The translations under genes were made by a program, and so were the position numbers. A DNA stretch of 64,000 nt from Gnetum montanum (Eukaryota > Streptophyta > Gnetopsida > Gnetales > Gnetaceae). The notes below the pieces were generated by a model that worked only from the letters and a program-made list of their open reading frames with translations, made no database searches and was not told where the DNA came from. The number at the start of each line of letters is the position of its first letter. Positions within the stretch are counted from its first letter, which is position 1. Positions 11,646 through 22,829 of this stretch are shown here, piece by piece. The stretch is from positions 151,305-215,304 of the forward strand of contig MNCI01002312.1 in the NCBI GenBank assembly GCA_015680685.1, read 5' to 3'.

Positions 11646-11954
11646 ACAAGGGACCCATAAGGATTTCAAGCACATTAATAAAATACTAACCAAAACAAAA
11701 TGAAATAATTGTTTCACTTTTTACTCTTCATTAAATTTGAAGTCCATACAATAAGGGTTACAAAAAATAAAATATAGAAACAAAATTAACATCTTTGTCC
11801 ACCACGCTACAAGCCTTCACCAACATCTTCATATCTTGTTCCACTAGGTCCTGCACCTCCATTTGGATCCTACATAAAGAAAAAATAAAATAATGAATCG
11901 AATTACAATAAGGCTCTCATGAAATAGACTTTGATACAATAAAGAATGGCTAAC

Positions 11955-12760
11955 CTGAGACAAGACCAAGTCCATCTTGTAGGGTATCTTGTCCATGCTA
12001 GCTGTTAGACATTGTAGAATCTCCTCCTTGATTAGGTTGGCCCAATCTTCCTCCCCCAGGTGAACGCTTACCACAACTTTCCCCTTCTCCACAACCATCC
12101 ATCTGGGTGGCCCCAAAGAAATAGTGGTAGTAGTGGTCTCCCTAGAAGGTAAGGTCATTTCTCTTTTGGAAGACTCACTAACCACTACATGTTGCGTAAA
12201 TTTTTCATAGGCCTTAGCAACACCAATCACATCAAGAAATAACTTATGGGTATGCAACTCAACAGAAGCATCTCAATATTTCCAACAGTAGGCAGCATGT
12301 TCCATTTGGTACATGTGCTTATGCTTCTTTTATGCTTGACCCCATTCATACACTTTGGTGCTATAGTCCTTCTAGTCTTGGTTTTTCTAGGCCAATAGGT
12401 TCATCTACAAGTGTTGCTCAATAATCTCACAAGTGGCCTCGTTCTTACCCTGTACGGCTGACCAGTATCTTGCATAATCAATTATAGCCATATAGCAGTT
12501 GCCATTGGAGGCATCATGAGCCATCAAAAATTCATTTTGTGACCGTAGATCCTCCAACTCAACTACTTGGCTAGCTTTCTCCTTTTCCAACTTTTGAACC
12601 CACTTCCAGAGATCCTTATTGACGTGTCTACACTCCCACAATGATCATGTTGAATAGAGCGCACATTTGCTTATTTCCTCATATACATCACGAGGCTCCT
12701 TGGTCACCTCTAGTGGGAGTTTAGGCACAATGTCAACCTCAACCACCTGTCTGGGGTTCC
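11955..12760 (-). pseudogene. Coiled-coil exon of the antisense gene, C copy
   Basis: WKWVQKLEKEKASQVVELED and NEFLMAHDASN show heptad-like spacing rich in Leu, Glu and Lys. An extended linker follows, then WANLIKEEILQCLTASMDKI and a donor at 11954. The C' copy (32740-33540) has ECVVVLEKENKRLVEVNKDL in the same place. It probably mediates self-association. Stops occur near 12400-12640 and upstream. Confidence 0.5.
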
Positions 12761-13599
12761 ACTTAAGACAAGAATATGTCAATCACACATGAGAAAGCAT
12801 TAGTCATTGGATGATGGAAAAAATGCAATAACTTAGAGAGCCCAACATTGTAAGTTGAACACACCTATTTCAAGGTTAATCTACTTTAGGGAATCAATCA
12901 TTTCATCAACCACCACCTCCATAAAGGTAAATTTGTTTGGGGTCTCAGTCCATGGTTGGAGGTGGATTGAAGAAGAAGAATCAGGGGCATTAATAGTAGT
13001 GTCCTCTGCACAAAAAAGCATGTTAGCTTAGCAAAGAAGAGAAAAAAACTGAAAAATAACTTAAATGATAGTAAAAAGCTCCTACCCAGCAAACCCTTAG
13101 GGGTGAGAGTAGGGGGATCATCCATTGGCACACTGTCAAGCAAATGGTCAAACTCACTGGCATCAAAATGTAGCCCTCCCCCCTCTAGCTAACTCAATAA
13201 TGTAGTGGCATGTTCAACCATCATATGCCTCTCAGGTACTAGGGCACACTCTGTGAAAGGATCATTGGTAGTAGGGGTCTCTTCCTCTATGGCATGGGCC
13301 TCCTCCTCTACAGCCGAGGCCTCTTCTTCTTCTACAGCAGGGGCCCCTACATTAGGGGCCAAAACTTCTTGTTCTTCTTCTATTAAACATGTCTAAAGTA
13401 AGAAAGCTAGTGTAACAAAAAATAGGAGGGATAACTAATGAGATAATTAAACATACTTACCAACTGTGGGCTGCACTTTACAGAACTTGATCTGTAACTT
13501 TCTACCTCTTTCTTCACTAGTGCATGGAGCCTCTTCCATGGGATGAGACTTCTTACACTACAACCTTGATTTCACTACTTCAGCAATGAGATGTGCCCC

Positions 13600-14530
13600 C
13601 CTTAGAACATTATCTATGTTAGCGGGAGGCACCTCTCCAACATTGTCTAGTGTACAAAAGGGACATACCACCTGATCCTTCATCGTTATTGAAAGAGACC
13701 CCCCAATAGCATCTAGGGGGTCTTGGGATCAAGTGGTGCAAAATACTTGGTAGATCCATGGTTTGGATATCTAGGTGTGATCCTGCTGCACCCAGATGTC
13801 ATTCTCTTGGACCACCAATAATTTTTCAAACCATTTTAGATAGGCTATGAAGAAGGTGAAGTGTACATTGAAACATGCATCAAGCTTCTCATGAAGCTTA
13901 ACCATTTCAGCCCGCAAGCCTTTGGAAAGGTACTTGGCCTAATTATAGAAAGTCTCTTCTTCCATAACATTCATCAACATCCAAGCCTACTCTACTTTAA
14001 GATTTTTCCATTGGAAGAGTAGCTTGGGGAAGGCACAAGCCCAAAAGATAGGGTAAATCTTTTGGGCTACCCCAAGCCTAACCTTATGCATATAAATCCC
14101 CTTTTGGTCCTTGCTCGTTGCTAGCCATTCTTCTATGTCCCCTTGAAGGTTTACATCCTTGCTAGTCTTATCCCATATAGGTAGACCATTAGAGGGAATA
14201 TCGAAGAGATCAGCAAAAAGGTTGTTAGTAATTTCAAACACCACTTGCACATTGTGAACCCATGTGTAGAAGCAGTAAGCCTTTTCAGAAAAAAGAATCG
14301 ACTATGGAGAGCATTTCTATAGCTAGGACACTTGGATTTATTGCTAAGAATAAATTCATGAGCCCAGCCTCCTAAACATTATAAACAAGGATGGCTGGGG
14401 CCCCATTGCATAGCCAATGTTGTGTCTCATCCACCTCCCCATATTTGATGAAGAGGTTAGTTTTTTCTCGTCTAGAGGTGATTACTATAACCTCTTGGGA
14501 TTTCCTTGCTACTGCAGCAATCAATGAAAA
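13600..14530 (-). pseudogene. Central region of the antisense gene, C copy
   Basis: Reads VFEITNNLFADLFDIPSNGL, then DIEEWLATSKDQKG, PIFWACAFPKLLF and FIAYLKWFEKLLVV. It aligns throughout with 31200-31730 in C' (NESTFSDLFGIPHEGLKFV, FHSQGFPKLFS, FFSTYLRRFMEFLVV). This resembles uncharacterised plant transposon-encoded proteins. I assign no function. The exon start KYGEVDETQHWL (near 14435) matches KYGEVDLV at 31076 in C'. Confidence 0.5.
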
Positions 14531-14949
14531 AATTAACAAAACAAGAAAACAAAACCAAACACTTGAACACTTAAAAAAATGCATAATCTAACACACCAAG
14601 TATGAATGGTGTGGGAAATGGTGGGATTTCCACTAGGACGTCCTCCACGGTAAGTGCTCGGTGGGATGCCCATTCGCTATCCAACGACCTAAGTTATTCA
14701 CATTTCACATAGAACTTGGCATACTTGGCTGGATAGGTTCTAAAATTGGCCCCAAGCTATTCTATGATATTGGAGCACATGTTCCTGGTAGAGGAGAACT
14801 CCTATAAGGCTGTTTGGGCTAATGCTAATGTTCCCTCGTGATCATGAAGACCATCCTTGTCAATTACAAACTTGGTAACATATAGAATACAATAAGCACT
14901 TTAATTATGCAAGAGAAATGATACAACATGTCTAAAGAATCTTCATAGG

Positions 14950-15406
14950 ACCCATCCGTTGGCACAGTAGATGGTTCCAAGTGGATTCTGGAAGAAAGTG
15001 CCCATGTGATGGGCAATGAACAATGTGCTGTATTTATGATAGCATTTAAATTTGGGCATGGCCCAAATCCAACATAAGCATCTTAAGCCTATTGGGCACT
15101 GATTTGAGTCTTCTACCCCTTCACCTTCAATTGACCCATCAGCCATAAACATCAAAATGCCTCGGTCTGCCCTAGGCAACAATGTTTCAATAAGAACAAC
15201 AACTACCTCGGCCAACAAGTGTGACCACACTATCACACTGAAGTGGCAAAGGAGGAACTCTAGGAATTCCTGTGCACCTTCTTGGAACCAGACCACCTGA
15301 TCCCCTACCCATGCATGGGGAAGGGGGGACGTTGGCCATGGGTGCACTCAGGCAGCACAAGACTCCTACCAGCTTAAGCATGATCAAGATGGATTTTAAC
15401 ATGACC
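14950..15406 (-). pseudogene. FCP1/NLI-like phosphatase-type exon of the antisense gene, C copy
   Basis: After an acceptor (ATGCAG before 15406) the exon reads FLEFLLCHFSVIVWSHLLAE, later KYSTLFIAHH and FFQNPLGTIYCANG. The pattern F-x-V-x-(I/V)-W-S, then N-T-L-L-(I/V) and N-P-x-x-T-I is that of plant FCP1-homology (HAD superfamily) proteins, whose members dephosphorylate proteins such as the RNA polymerase II tail. The second-motif aspartates are not conserved (AHH replaces DDS). The N-terminal D-x-D-x-T motif was not found, so catalysis is doubtful. Family assignment is by remembered motif pattern only. Confidence 0.5.
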
Positions 15407-15539
15407 CTGCATGACATAGGACAAAGCATTAGTACAATGTTCAAGTGACGGTTACTCAATAGTGTAGCATAGCCTCTAGTATACAAATTTTTTCTGAGTA
15501 TGAAATAGTATGTTGCTAACATAATGAAACAAAGCCAAA

Positions 15540-16850
15540 CATTACATGCAATGTAGCAGGGTGTTACGTGCAGTGTAGCATAGCAGGTAAACCCTGCATA
15601 GCATAGAAGCTATGTTACGTGTAGCATAGTGTAGTAGGTACACTTTGCATAGACTAGTGGCGGTGCTACTCATAGCGTAGGGTAGCAAGTGCACCCCATG
15701 TAGAGTAGCGACTATGACACACACAATGCTACGACTACACCCCATGCACCATAGCGATGTAGCAAGTATGATAGGTATAACAATGTAACAAGGATAACAA
15801 CATAGTAGGTACAACATTGTAACAAGCATAATAGCATAGTAGCTCTACCAATGCAGCAGCATAGCAGTTCTACCAGCATAGTAGCATAGCGGGCTTGCTA
15901 GCGTAGCAGCATAGCAATGTAACAGCGTAGCATAGAAACCACTGAAAACACAACAGTTTGATAGTCACCATGTCAAAAATAACATGGCCTAAGAAAAATA
16001 CATACAAAATTTCCATTACCCCTGCCCTATTCTACTACATGAAATATAACATACAACATGCTATGTTATGTTGAACATGTGCTACACTACCTAAGAAACC
16101 TTGCAATCTAGAATTCCCTCCATGGGTGCTACGCTACGTTAAACGTGCACTATGCTACTTAGAATCCTCCAAACCCTTGGGATGATGCATCGTCCATTCC
16201 CAACAATCATGGTTGTAGCATAGCAATTTCCTTAGCCACTACAGCCAAAGTAGCAATAGCCACAATGTAGCAGCTAAAGCGATAGCCAAGGCAATAAAAA
16301 AAGGTGTAGCATAGCAATAGTGACAACTGTAGAAACCAAAAAATAGTGACTGTAGTAACAATCTAACTTGATAAATTTTACAATCTGGGTAAAGGTAGCG
16401 TAGTGACTTATCGAGTGGATGGAGCCTCCTACCATTCCTCAATGCATGCCTTGGGAAGAAATCATAGAGTACATTCCCCTTCATCTACATTGGTAAGCCC
16501 CTGATGTTTTTGTTCACTTTTGTGCACCATCATCCTGCTAAAAAACTTAGGTGTATCGACTGCTACGCTATGACCACTACGCTATCTCTCAGCTCAACCA
16601 TGCTATGCTCTGGGTTTTAGCTCTAATGCGAAAGTGACAAGATTACCATGGGGTAATCCCCTATTTATAGCCTACAAAGTTAAAACACCTATTACTTTCT
16701 GGGGTATTCCATGTCCTGTGTGTAATGTAGGATGTTCCATGTCCCATGCATGACACGAAGTGCCCCTATCTACTATAGCGTATCATGGGACACCCCTATC
16801 CCTTGCAGCATAGCATGGGTCTACTGTAGCATAGCACATAAATGCACTAA
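15540..16850. repeat. TAGCATAGC-rich repeat region around the first exon of the antisense gene
   Basis: Dense short units such as GTAGCATAGC, GTGTAGCATAG and their complements GCTACGCTA and CATAGCGTAG. Heaviest at 15540-15960, 16100-16260 and 16550-16850. Both orientations occur, so folding into hairpins is likely. The apparent minus-strand ORF at 15542-15829 is a by-product of this repeat. Confidence 0.65.
16661..16670 (-). promoter_or_regulatory. TATA box of the antisense gene
   Basis: CTATAAATAG on the minus strand, in the context GGCTATAAATAGGGG. It lies about 180 bases upstream of the minus-strand ATG at 16484, a normal plant core-promoter arrangement. Transcription itself is inferred. 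Confidence 0.55.
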
Positions 16851-16884
16851 ATTTTTACTTCATTTTTTTACAATGTGGCTCAGT

Positions 16885-17085
16885 TACAGTCTGCTACGAC
16901 CTTAAACTAGCAACTCTAACTTACAATGTTGCATGGTTATAGTCTACTATGACCTTAAACTAGTTGTTTACACATTTTCTTTACATTTTAAACCTAGTGA
17001 TGATCTTTTATAACCTTAAACTGGCAATCTTCGGCATGAAATTTTACATAGTTGTGGACCACTAAGACCTTAAATTGGCAACTCT
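16885..17085 (+). repeat. CCTTAAACTGGC-type repeats, middle array
   Basis: Four units of CTACGACCTTAAACTAGCAA-type sequence, 40-70 bases apart. Together with 11535-11645 they bracket the antisense gene cassette. Confidence 0.65.
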
Positions 17086-17409
17086 TTAATGTTGCATAAT
17101 TTCTTTGCATGTATTCATTATATGTTGCTGTCTTAAATAGGTATCACTTGAATTTGTTGGTTTTCTTGTTATCATAGGGCACTTGGAAAAATGGCTTCCT
17201 ATGATGATCTCCATTCACCCTTAATTTTGACAGGGCCCCATGGCAGGTTCATGAGATGCTTGAATGTAGAGTTGGTAGACTTTGAACCATCCTCTTGTGA
17301 CACCTATATAGCATCCTCAAAAATACCCCTAGAGTAGCCCAAACACCTAGTCTAGGTCTTATATTTAGATGTAGGGGATGTAACTGAGGACCCCTTTATT
17401 AAAACCCCC

Positions 17410-18330
17410 ATGACTACATCCAAAGGGGAGGCAAGAACACTAAAAGTTAGCTCATTATTAGAGTCACAAGTTAAACAAAGCATCTCTAGAGTCCTCAATG
17501 ATAACACTGACGTGTTTGCATGGTCATATGAAGATATGCTAGGCTTGGACCCACGTATTATACAAAAAAATATCATACTAGACCCATGTGTCAAGGCGAT
17601 AAAACAAAAAGCCCACAAGATCAAACCAGAGATCACCTTATCTATGCGTAGTAAAATCACTAAACTCTACTAGGTTGGGTTCATCTAGGTGGTTGATTAT
17701 TTGGAATGGATGTCAAACATCATTGTCATTTCTAAGAAAACAAGAGTTCTATGAATTTGTATAGACTTATGGGATCTAAATAAGGTAATGATTAAGAATG
17801 ACTTCCCATTACCTAGCATCGACCAACTTATCAATACTACGGCCGGTCATGCCTTACTATCCTTTATGGATGGGTTTTCAAGCTACAACCAAATCCACAT
17901 AAACCTAGAACATCAACTAGAAACTACTTTCATGACCCCTTGGGGAACCTTCTACTACACAATGATGCCCTTTGGAATAAAAAAAGCAGGAGCAACATAC
18001 CAATGGGTGATGACCTACATCTTTAGTGATTACCTTTTAGAGAAGCTAAATGATTACATGGATGATATAGCTGTTAAATCTAAAAGGCTACTGACCATGC
18101 AAATGACCTAAACTTGGTCCTTCAGCATTGTCATAGATATGAATTTCATCTCAATCCTAGAAAGTGTGTTTTTAGAGTCAAAACTAAATGCATGTTAGGC
18201 TTTGCAGTGTTGGAAACAAGGATATGTGTAGACCCCAATAAAGTTAAAGCTATTGTTAACTTAGCACCACCTACAAACCTTGAGGAGTTGTGTGGGCTAC
18301 AATGTAGGGTACAATTCATAAGAAGATTCA
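17410..18330 (+). pseudogene. Reverse transcriptase of element C (broken)
   Basis: An entry stretch FAWSYEDMLGLDPRI precedes the fingers and palm: DFPLPSIDQLI, FMDGFSSYNQI, TPWGTFYYTMMPFGIKKAGA and the catalytic box YMDD at 18055-18066 (context NDYMDDIAVKSK). A frameshift near 18112 moves to HLNPRKCVFRVKTKCMLGF. Stops at about 17671-17690 and 17750 break the fingers. The catalytic aspartates of the YMDD box are intact. Confidence 0.9.
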
Positions 18331-18369
18331 TCACAAGATTAATTGATAAGTTGCACCCAATGCAACACT

Positions 18370-18761
18370 TTCTTAAAAAGGGTGTTAACTTTGAAGGGAC
18401 CAGCCAATGTCAAGCAGCTTTGGATAGCTTAAAGAAAGAGCTTGTCCATCTCCCCATTGTTTACCCTCCATACAGAGACAAGCCATTTTACATTTACCTT
18501 GCTACATCAAACACATCTATCACTACCTTGCTTTGCCAAAAGAGGGATGACAGTTCTGAAATCCTTGTCTATTACTTGAGTCATGCCTTGATAGCTTATG
18601 AAGCCAAATACAATGAAGTAGAGAAAAATTGTCTTGCTTTAGTATTTGCACTTAAGAAATGGAGGAATTACTTGTTTCATAGCCAAGTAAACATTATTTG
18701 CAAGAATAACATACATCAGTCTATTACAACTAACATATACAAAAGTAGTAGGATGGCCTAA
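18370..18761 (+). pseudogene. RNase H of element C (first, gypsy-type)
   Basis: Open for most of its length in one frame: CQAALDSLKKELVHLPIVYP, YIYLATSNTSITTLLCQKRD, YYLSHALIAYEAKYNEVEKN and ALVFALKKWRNYLF. The usual first Asp is replaced (ATSNTS). It ends at TAA/TAG near 18761, after which the frame changes to the linker and second RNase H. Confidence 0.8.
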
Positions 18762-18929
18762 TGGAAGGCCATAATCGTTGAATTTGACCTACACTATGTA
18801 GAACAACCATCAGTAAAAGGTCAAGCAATAGCTATGCAACTTACAACCTTGCCTACCAATGACCAAGCAGTGATAGAACTTGAGTTCCTAGATGAACATG
18901 TTAATAGCACAAGCCTAGTACCAACAAAC

Positions 18930-19330
18930 TTCGAAGCCATTCTCCACTTTGATGGGGCTTCAACTACACAAAGTAGTAGTGCTGCTACTATTCTCACATT
19001 CCCCTCTGGGGAGATCTAACCCTTTGCATATCACTTCACATTCCTTTGCACAAACAATGTAGCAGAATATGAGGGTCTCCTTAAGGACATCCTAGTAGCC
19101 CAAAAGTTAGGGATCCAAAGCTTAGAAATTCTAGGTGACTCGCAACTAGTTGTTAACCAAGTAACAGAGATATACACTTGCAAAGCACAACATCTACAAC
19201 CTTATTGTGATTTGGCCAAGCACTTGCTAAAGTAGTTTGCAACCTTAGACATCCAACATGTGTCCCATAGTAAAAACATTATAGTAGATGCATTAGCCAC
19301 ATTAGCACTAAGCATGCCATCACATATGTT
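18930..19330 (+). pseudogene. Second RNase H (aRNH-type) of element C
   Basis: ILHFDGASTTQSSSAATI opens the domain (Asp at 18951). Next come NNVAEYEGLLKDILVAQKLG (Glu), LGDSQLVVNQVTEIY (Asp) and HSKNIIVDALATLAL (Asp). All four acidic positions survive, but two in-frame stops (19017-19019 and near 19234) break it. Position between RNase H and integrase is diagnostic of Tat-clade elements. Compare element A, where the domain precedes RT. Confidence 0.85.
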
Positions 19331-19545
19331 TGCTACCCTACCTGCTTCAATAGTAGAATGCACCAATCCCATCATTCATACTCAAGAATGGTATGAAAAC
19401 ATTAAATCATACCTCCAACATGGTGAACCCCCACACAACCTAACACCTGCCCAAAGGGATGCACTACAAAAATGAGCCTAACAAAATGTCCTTGTAGGAG
19501 ACAACACCCTATGCAGACACTCTTATGATGGGATATTGCTAGCTT

Positions 19546-20430
19546 GTGTTAGTGGGGATGAAAGCACAAAAAATTGTTGATCAAGTCCATGAGGGATTAT
19601 GTGGGGGACACATAGCCCCCAGGGCTATGGTAGCAAAAATCATATGCCTAGGCTACTACTGGCCTTGCATGGAATGTGATTGCATTGCCAAGGTCAGAAC
19701 ATGTGATGTGTGTCAACGCCATGGGAACCTTGTACATGTATTACCTACTGAATTACGTACAACACAAATCACATGGCGTTTCCAATGTTGGGGACTATAT
19801 ATCATGGGACCCATTACACCTAAGTCTTCTGTAGGGCATAGTTTCATTATTACTACAACTAAATACTTTACAAAATGGGTAGAAGCTATTCCCCTCAAAA
19901 AAACCACATCCCAACAAGTTTGCAACTTCATTCTGGACAACATAGTGACCCGATTTGGCCTTCCCATTACTAAAAATGGGTCATAATTCAGTAGCGTAGA
20001 AACCAAATACTTTTGTTAAAATCTTGGTATCAAACATTCTTTCTCATTGCCATATTACCACTAGGAAAATGGCCAACCAAAGGATACCAAAAAAGTCATT
20101 ATCAACCTTTTGAAAAGGATGCTTAGCAGCAGCAAGAGGTAATGGCATGAGAAAATCCTCTACATGCTTTGGGCTTATTGCATGACATGTAGAATAGCTA
20201 CAAGTAAGACTCCATATAGTCCTTTATATAGATTTGAAGCAGTGTTACCTCTTGAATTACAGGTTCCATCACTTCGAATGATCCTTTTAAACATCACGAA
20301 TGAGACTCAAAAGAACAATTCGAGGATCATTGATCTTGACTCCATAGAGGAGGAGTGTGCCCAAACACTTGGCCGCATCGAATGGTACCAAGATAAGAAA
20401 CAACAAAAATATCACTGCAATCTAGACTAA
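19546..20430 (+). pseudogene. Integrase of element C (broken, catalytic residues lost)
   Basis: The zinc-binding module HEGLCGGH ... CDVCQRHG is intact. In the core, WGLYIMGPITP has Tyr where the first Asp is expected, TKNGS has Lys for the second Asp, and NGQPKDTKK has Lys for the Glu. WAYCMTCRIATSKTPYSPLY and EAVLPLELQVPS then match the usual C-terminal half. Stops and frameshifts lie between 19983 and 20160. With all three catalytic positions changed this copy could not integrate DNA. Confidence 0.85.
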
Positions 20431-20622
20431 TGACTAATCAAAAGGGGGGACCTAGTTCTCAAGGCCATTCGTGATCCTATGAAAAAATTCTCAGCCAATT
20501 GGGAAGGCCATTTCATAGTCACAGAAGGCTATGAAAATGGGGCATTCAAGTTGGCTGATGTAGATGGCAACGAATTCCCGAATCTTGTCAACCACTTGTA
20601 CCTGAAGCCATACTATACTTAA
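20431..20622 (+). pseudogene. Integrase tail of element C
   Basis: GDLVLKAI, NWEGHFIV, GAFKLADVDGNEFPN and NHLYLKPYYT end at TAA 20620-20622. This is the closing module of the polyprotein and is in a single frame. Confidence 0.8.
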
Positions 20623-20649
20623 TATGTAGGATTACACCAAACATGAAGA

Positions 20650-20985
20650 AAAGTAAGGAAATAGTCTGCTATGACTATAAACTAGCATAGATAGTCCACT
20701 ATGACTATAAACTAGCATAACTTGTCTGCTATGATGTAAAAATGGCACAGAACATCTGATATGATCTTAAACTAGCATAGCAAGTCTTTGGGCCATGACA
20801 TAAAACTAGCACCCATAGCATGGTCTGCTACGACCTTAAACTGGCCATCCCCCATCCACTACGATGTTAAACTAGCATAGCGGTTTTCTGGGATCTTAAA
20901 CTAGCACATCACTCTGCTAGGACCTTAAACTGACATATAATAGTCTATTGGGACCTACAAAGACCTTAAACTAGGTTCATAGTGC
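20650..20985 (+). repeat. CCTTAAACTAGCA-type tandem array after pol
   Basis: About ten units near 30-40 bases long, with core CTGCTATGACCTTAAACTAG. Examples start near 20663, 20700, 20728, 20757, 20830, 20864, 20888 and 20920. This is the third and longest array in element C. Confidence 0.75.
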
Positions 20986-22360
20986 AACGCCTCCCAGCTC
21001 ACGTATATGACCCTATGAATAAATGCGCGTGCACATCTTCAAGCTTCTGAGACAACGTGGGGTGGGACATTACAGTTCCAAAATGAAATTCATGTCATCA
21101 AGAAAAAACCCTCTAGGACACATGCAGGGACATCATCCTTGGCATCTTGCTAATCTTCTGGAGATGTCATTTGACATCTTACTAGCATTACAAAGCTACC
21201 ACTACCACAAGCAATAATCTTGGTCATAGCTCTTGCCATCAGCACTTGCTACTAGTTTCCTAGCACTATTGTGGCCTAGCCACAATACTACCATCCTCCA
21301 GCCTTTGACATCATCAATGTTCAAAAAATAATTCAACTATCAGGTTTCTCACCTTGTAGCTGGATTTCATGATGCTTGCCATTGGTGGGGATTCGTAAGC
21401 ACCTACATCATCATCGCTCCTAGCCTATTCAGTGCTCATTTTTAGCAAGGCCATTAAAAATTTCCAGCCTGCCGATGCCAAAGCCTAAGTTGGCCTTCCT
21501 GGTTTGGACATTGCATATATCAGATACAATGTTTTCCACCCTGGTAGCATCCCGAGAAAATAGGACTTTTCCCTCACTTCACTCGATGGTTGTTTTTTCT
21601 AGTTTTCTCTCTATTTTGTTTGTAGGATAAAAGCCAAGATGGTGTCGTTCAAAAATGCATTCCACCACAAAAGCGAGACACTACATTGTTCCAAAGTACC
21701 TACTTCAATTAGCCTAGCTACTTGAGAGTGCATATCCTACTCTCCCTTTGGCCAACTTAGTCTCCATTCCCTATACTTACAACCTTTGACACCTTCTTCG
21801 TAAGCTTTCCTAATGCACATAAAACCCTTTCACATGCACAACCTCCAAGCCCACGATGGACGTAATGCAACTCCTCCCATGAGAAGCCTCTGTAGGCAAG
21901 TCAAAGCCCCACATGGATGTAACACAACTCATCCCAGGGAGGAAACACCTATCCTACAATGACGACAAAATTACCTTCAATTGAACATAGATATGCAACA
22001 AAAAACACAAAAAATAGCAACAAAAAAAAGAGACAAGTGACCAAAACAAATGGCACAATAGCTGCTTTTCAATTGCATTAGCTATAAATTGACCATCTCT
22101 AAGCACTCCTGTGAGAGGTTGAGATCTAAAGAGAAAGACACTCATGTGTGCTAACTTCCTCATAAGCATTCCGATGAGGGATCACACTATCCCAATGACT
22201 CTCATGATAATGCATCCTACACCTTTCCTTTTCCTTATCCCAATTTCCTCAAATCCATCCCTTTCCCCTTATCTTACACCACCCTCCTAGCACTCCTGAT
22301 CATAGCAAAGCAATATCTCAGTAGGAAATGATGAATGGTGTGGGTGTCATGCTCAGCATG
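20986..22360. other. 3' untranslated region of element C, no gene seen
   Basis: Mixed sequence without recognisable protein in either strand and no internal repeat of note. It ends in the PPT hairpin upstream of the 3' LTR. Confidence 0.5.
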
Positions 22361-22436
22361 GTGTTTCATGTTCTTTGTTGACATCTCTTCGGTAGATCCT
22401 CCAAATGTCAACAAAGAGGGCCCATTGAAACACCAT
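22361..22436 (+). promoter_or_regulatory. Hairpin enclosing the polypurine tract and LTR start of element C
   Basis: ATGGTGTTTCA (22361-22371) pairs with TGAAACACCAT, the LTR's own first bases (22426-22436). Immediately inside, TCTTTGTTGACAT (22372-22384) pairs with ATGTCAACAAAGA (22405-22417). The purine run AAAGAGGG (22413-22420), the likely plus-strand primer, lies within and just after the inner right arm. A comparable fold exists in C' at 25826-25900 on the other strand. Confidence 0.6.
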
Positions 22437-22829
22437 CAATTTTAGGGCTCCCATGATTCAACATAGTTCCAAAATTTGGGCAAGGATCTTTGCAAGCATG
22501 GTATGACATTGAACCATGTAGAAAACATGACACCCCAGAAGTCCTAATGCCTACAAAGCTACTTCTGATCCTACCTAGCACTCTCTACAACATAGTCAAT
22601 GCAGCACCCTAGCCATGAGGCCAATTTTCATGAAAGAGGCACTAGGAGTAGACCATATAGTCTAGCAAATTTTCTATCTCCCGATCTAACAAGCTTGCTA
22701 CACTCTCTAGCTTGCCCAGCTTGACACATGACCCGGTTAATGGTTTACCCAAGGACCATGCTAGGAGTTGTCAAAAGTGTTCAGGATGGACTAAATAGTT
22801 TGGCAAGTTTTCTAACTACGAGACCTACT

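Larger units (their letters stand above)
11807..16484 (-). pseudogene. Antisense multi-exon gene carried by Tat element C
   Basis: Lies on the minus strand between protease and RT. Exon-like blocks: 16484 to about 16380 (ATG, MKGNVLYDFFPRHALRNG), 15406 to about 14950 (FCP1-like), about 14890-14600, about 14530-13490, 13205-13090, about 12750-11955, and 11869-11807 ending in TAG. GT-AG introns are visible, for example 11954-11870. The same blocks in the same order occur on the plus strand in C' (29994-37362), with introns at matching places. Both copies have stops. It is neither gag nor pol. Known Tat elements can carry extra antisense ORFs, usually after integrase; here it sits before RT. Confidence 0.7.

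Noticed and set aside
15542-15829. Minus-strand protein rich in Cys, Tyr and Leu
   Set aside because: It is translated from the TAGCATAGC repeat; periodic DNA gives the periodic residues.
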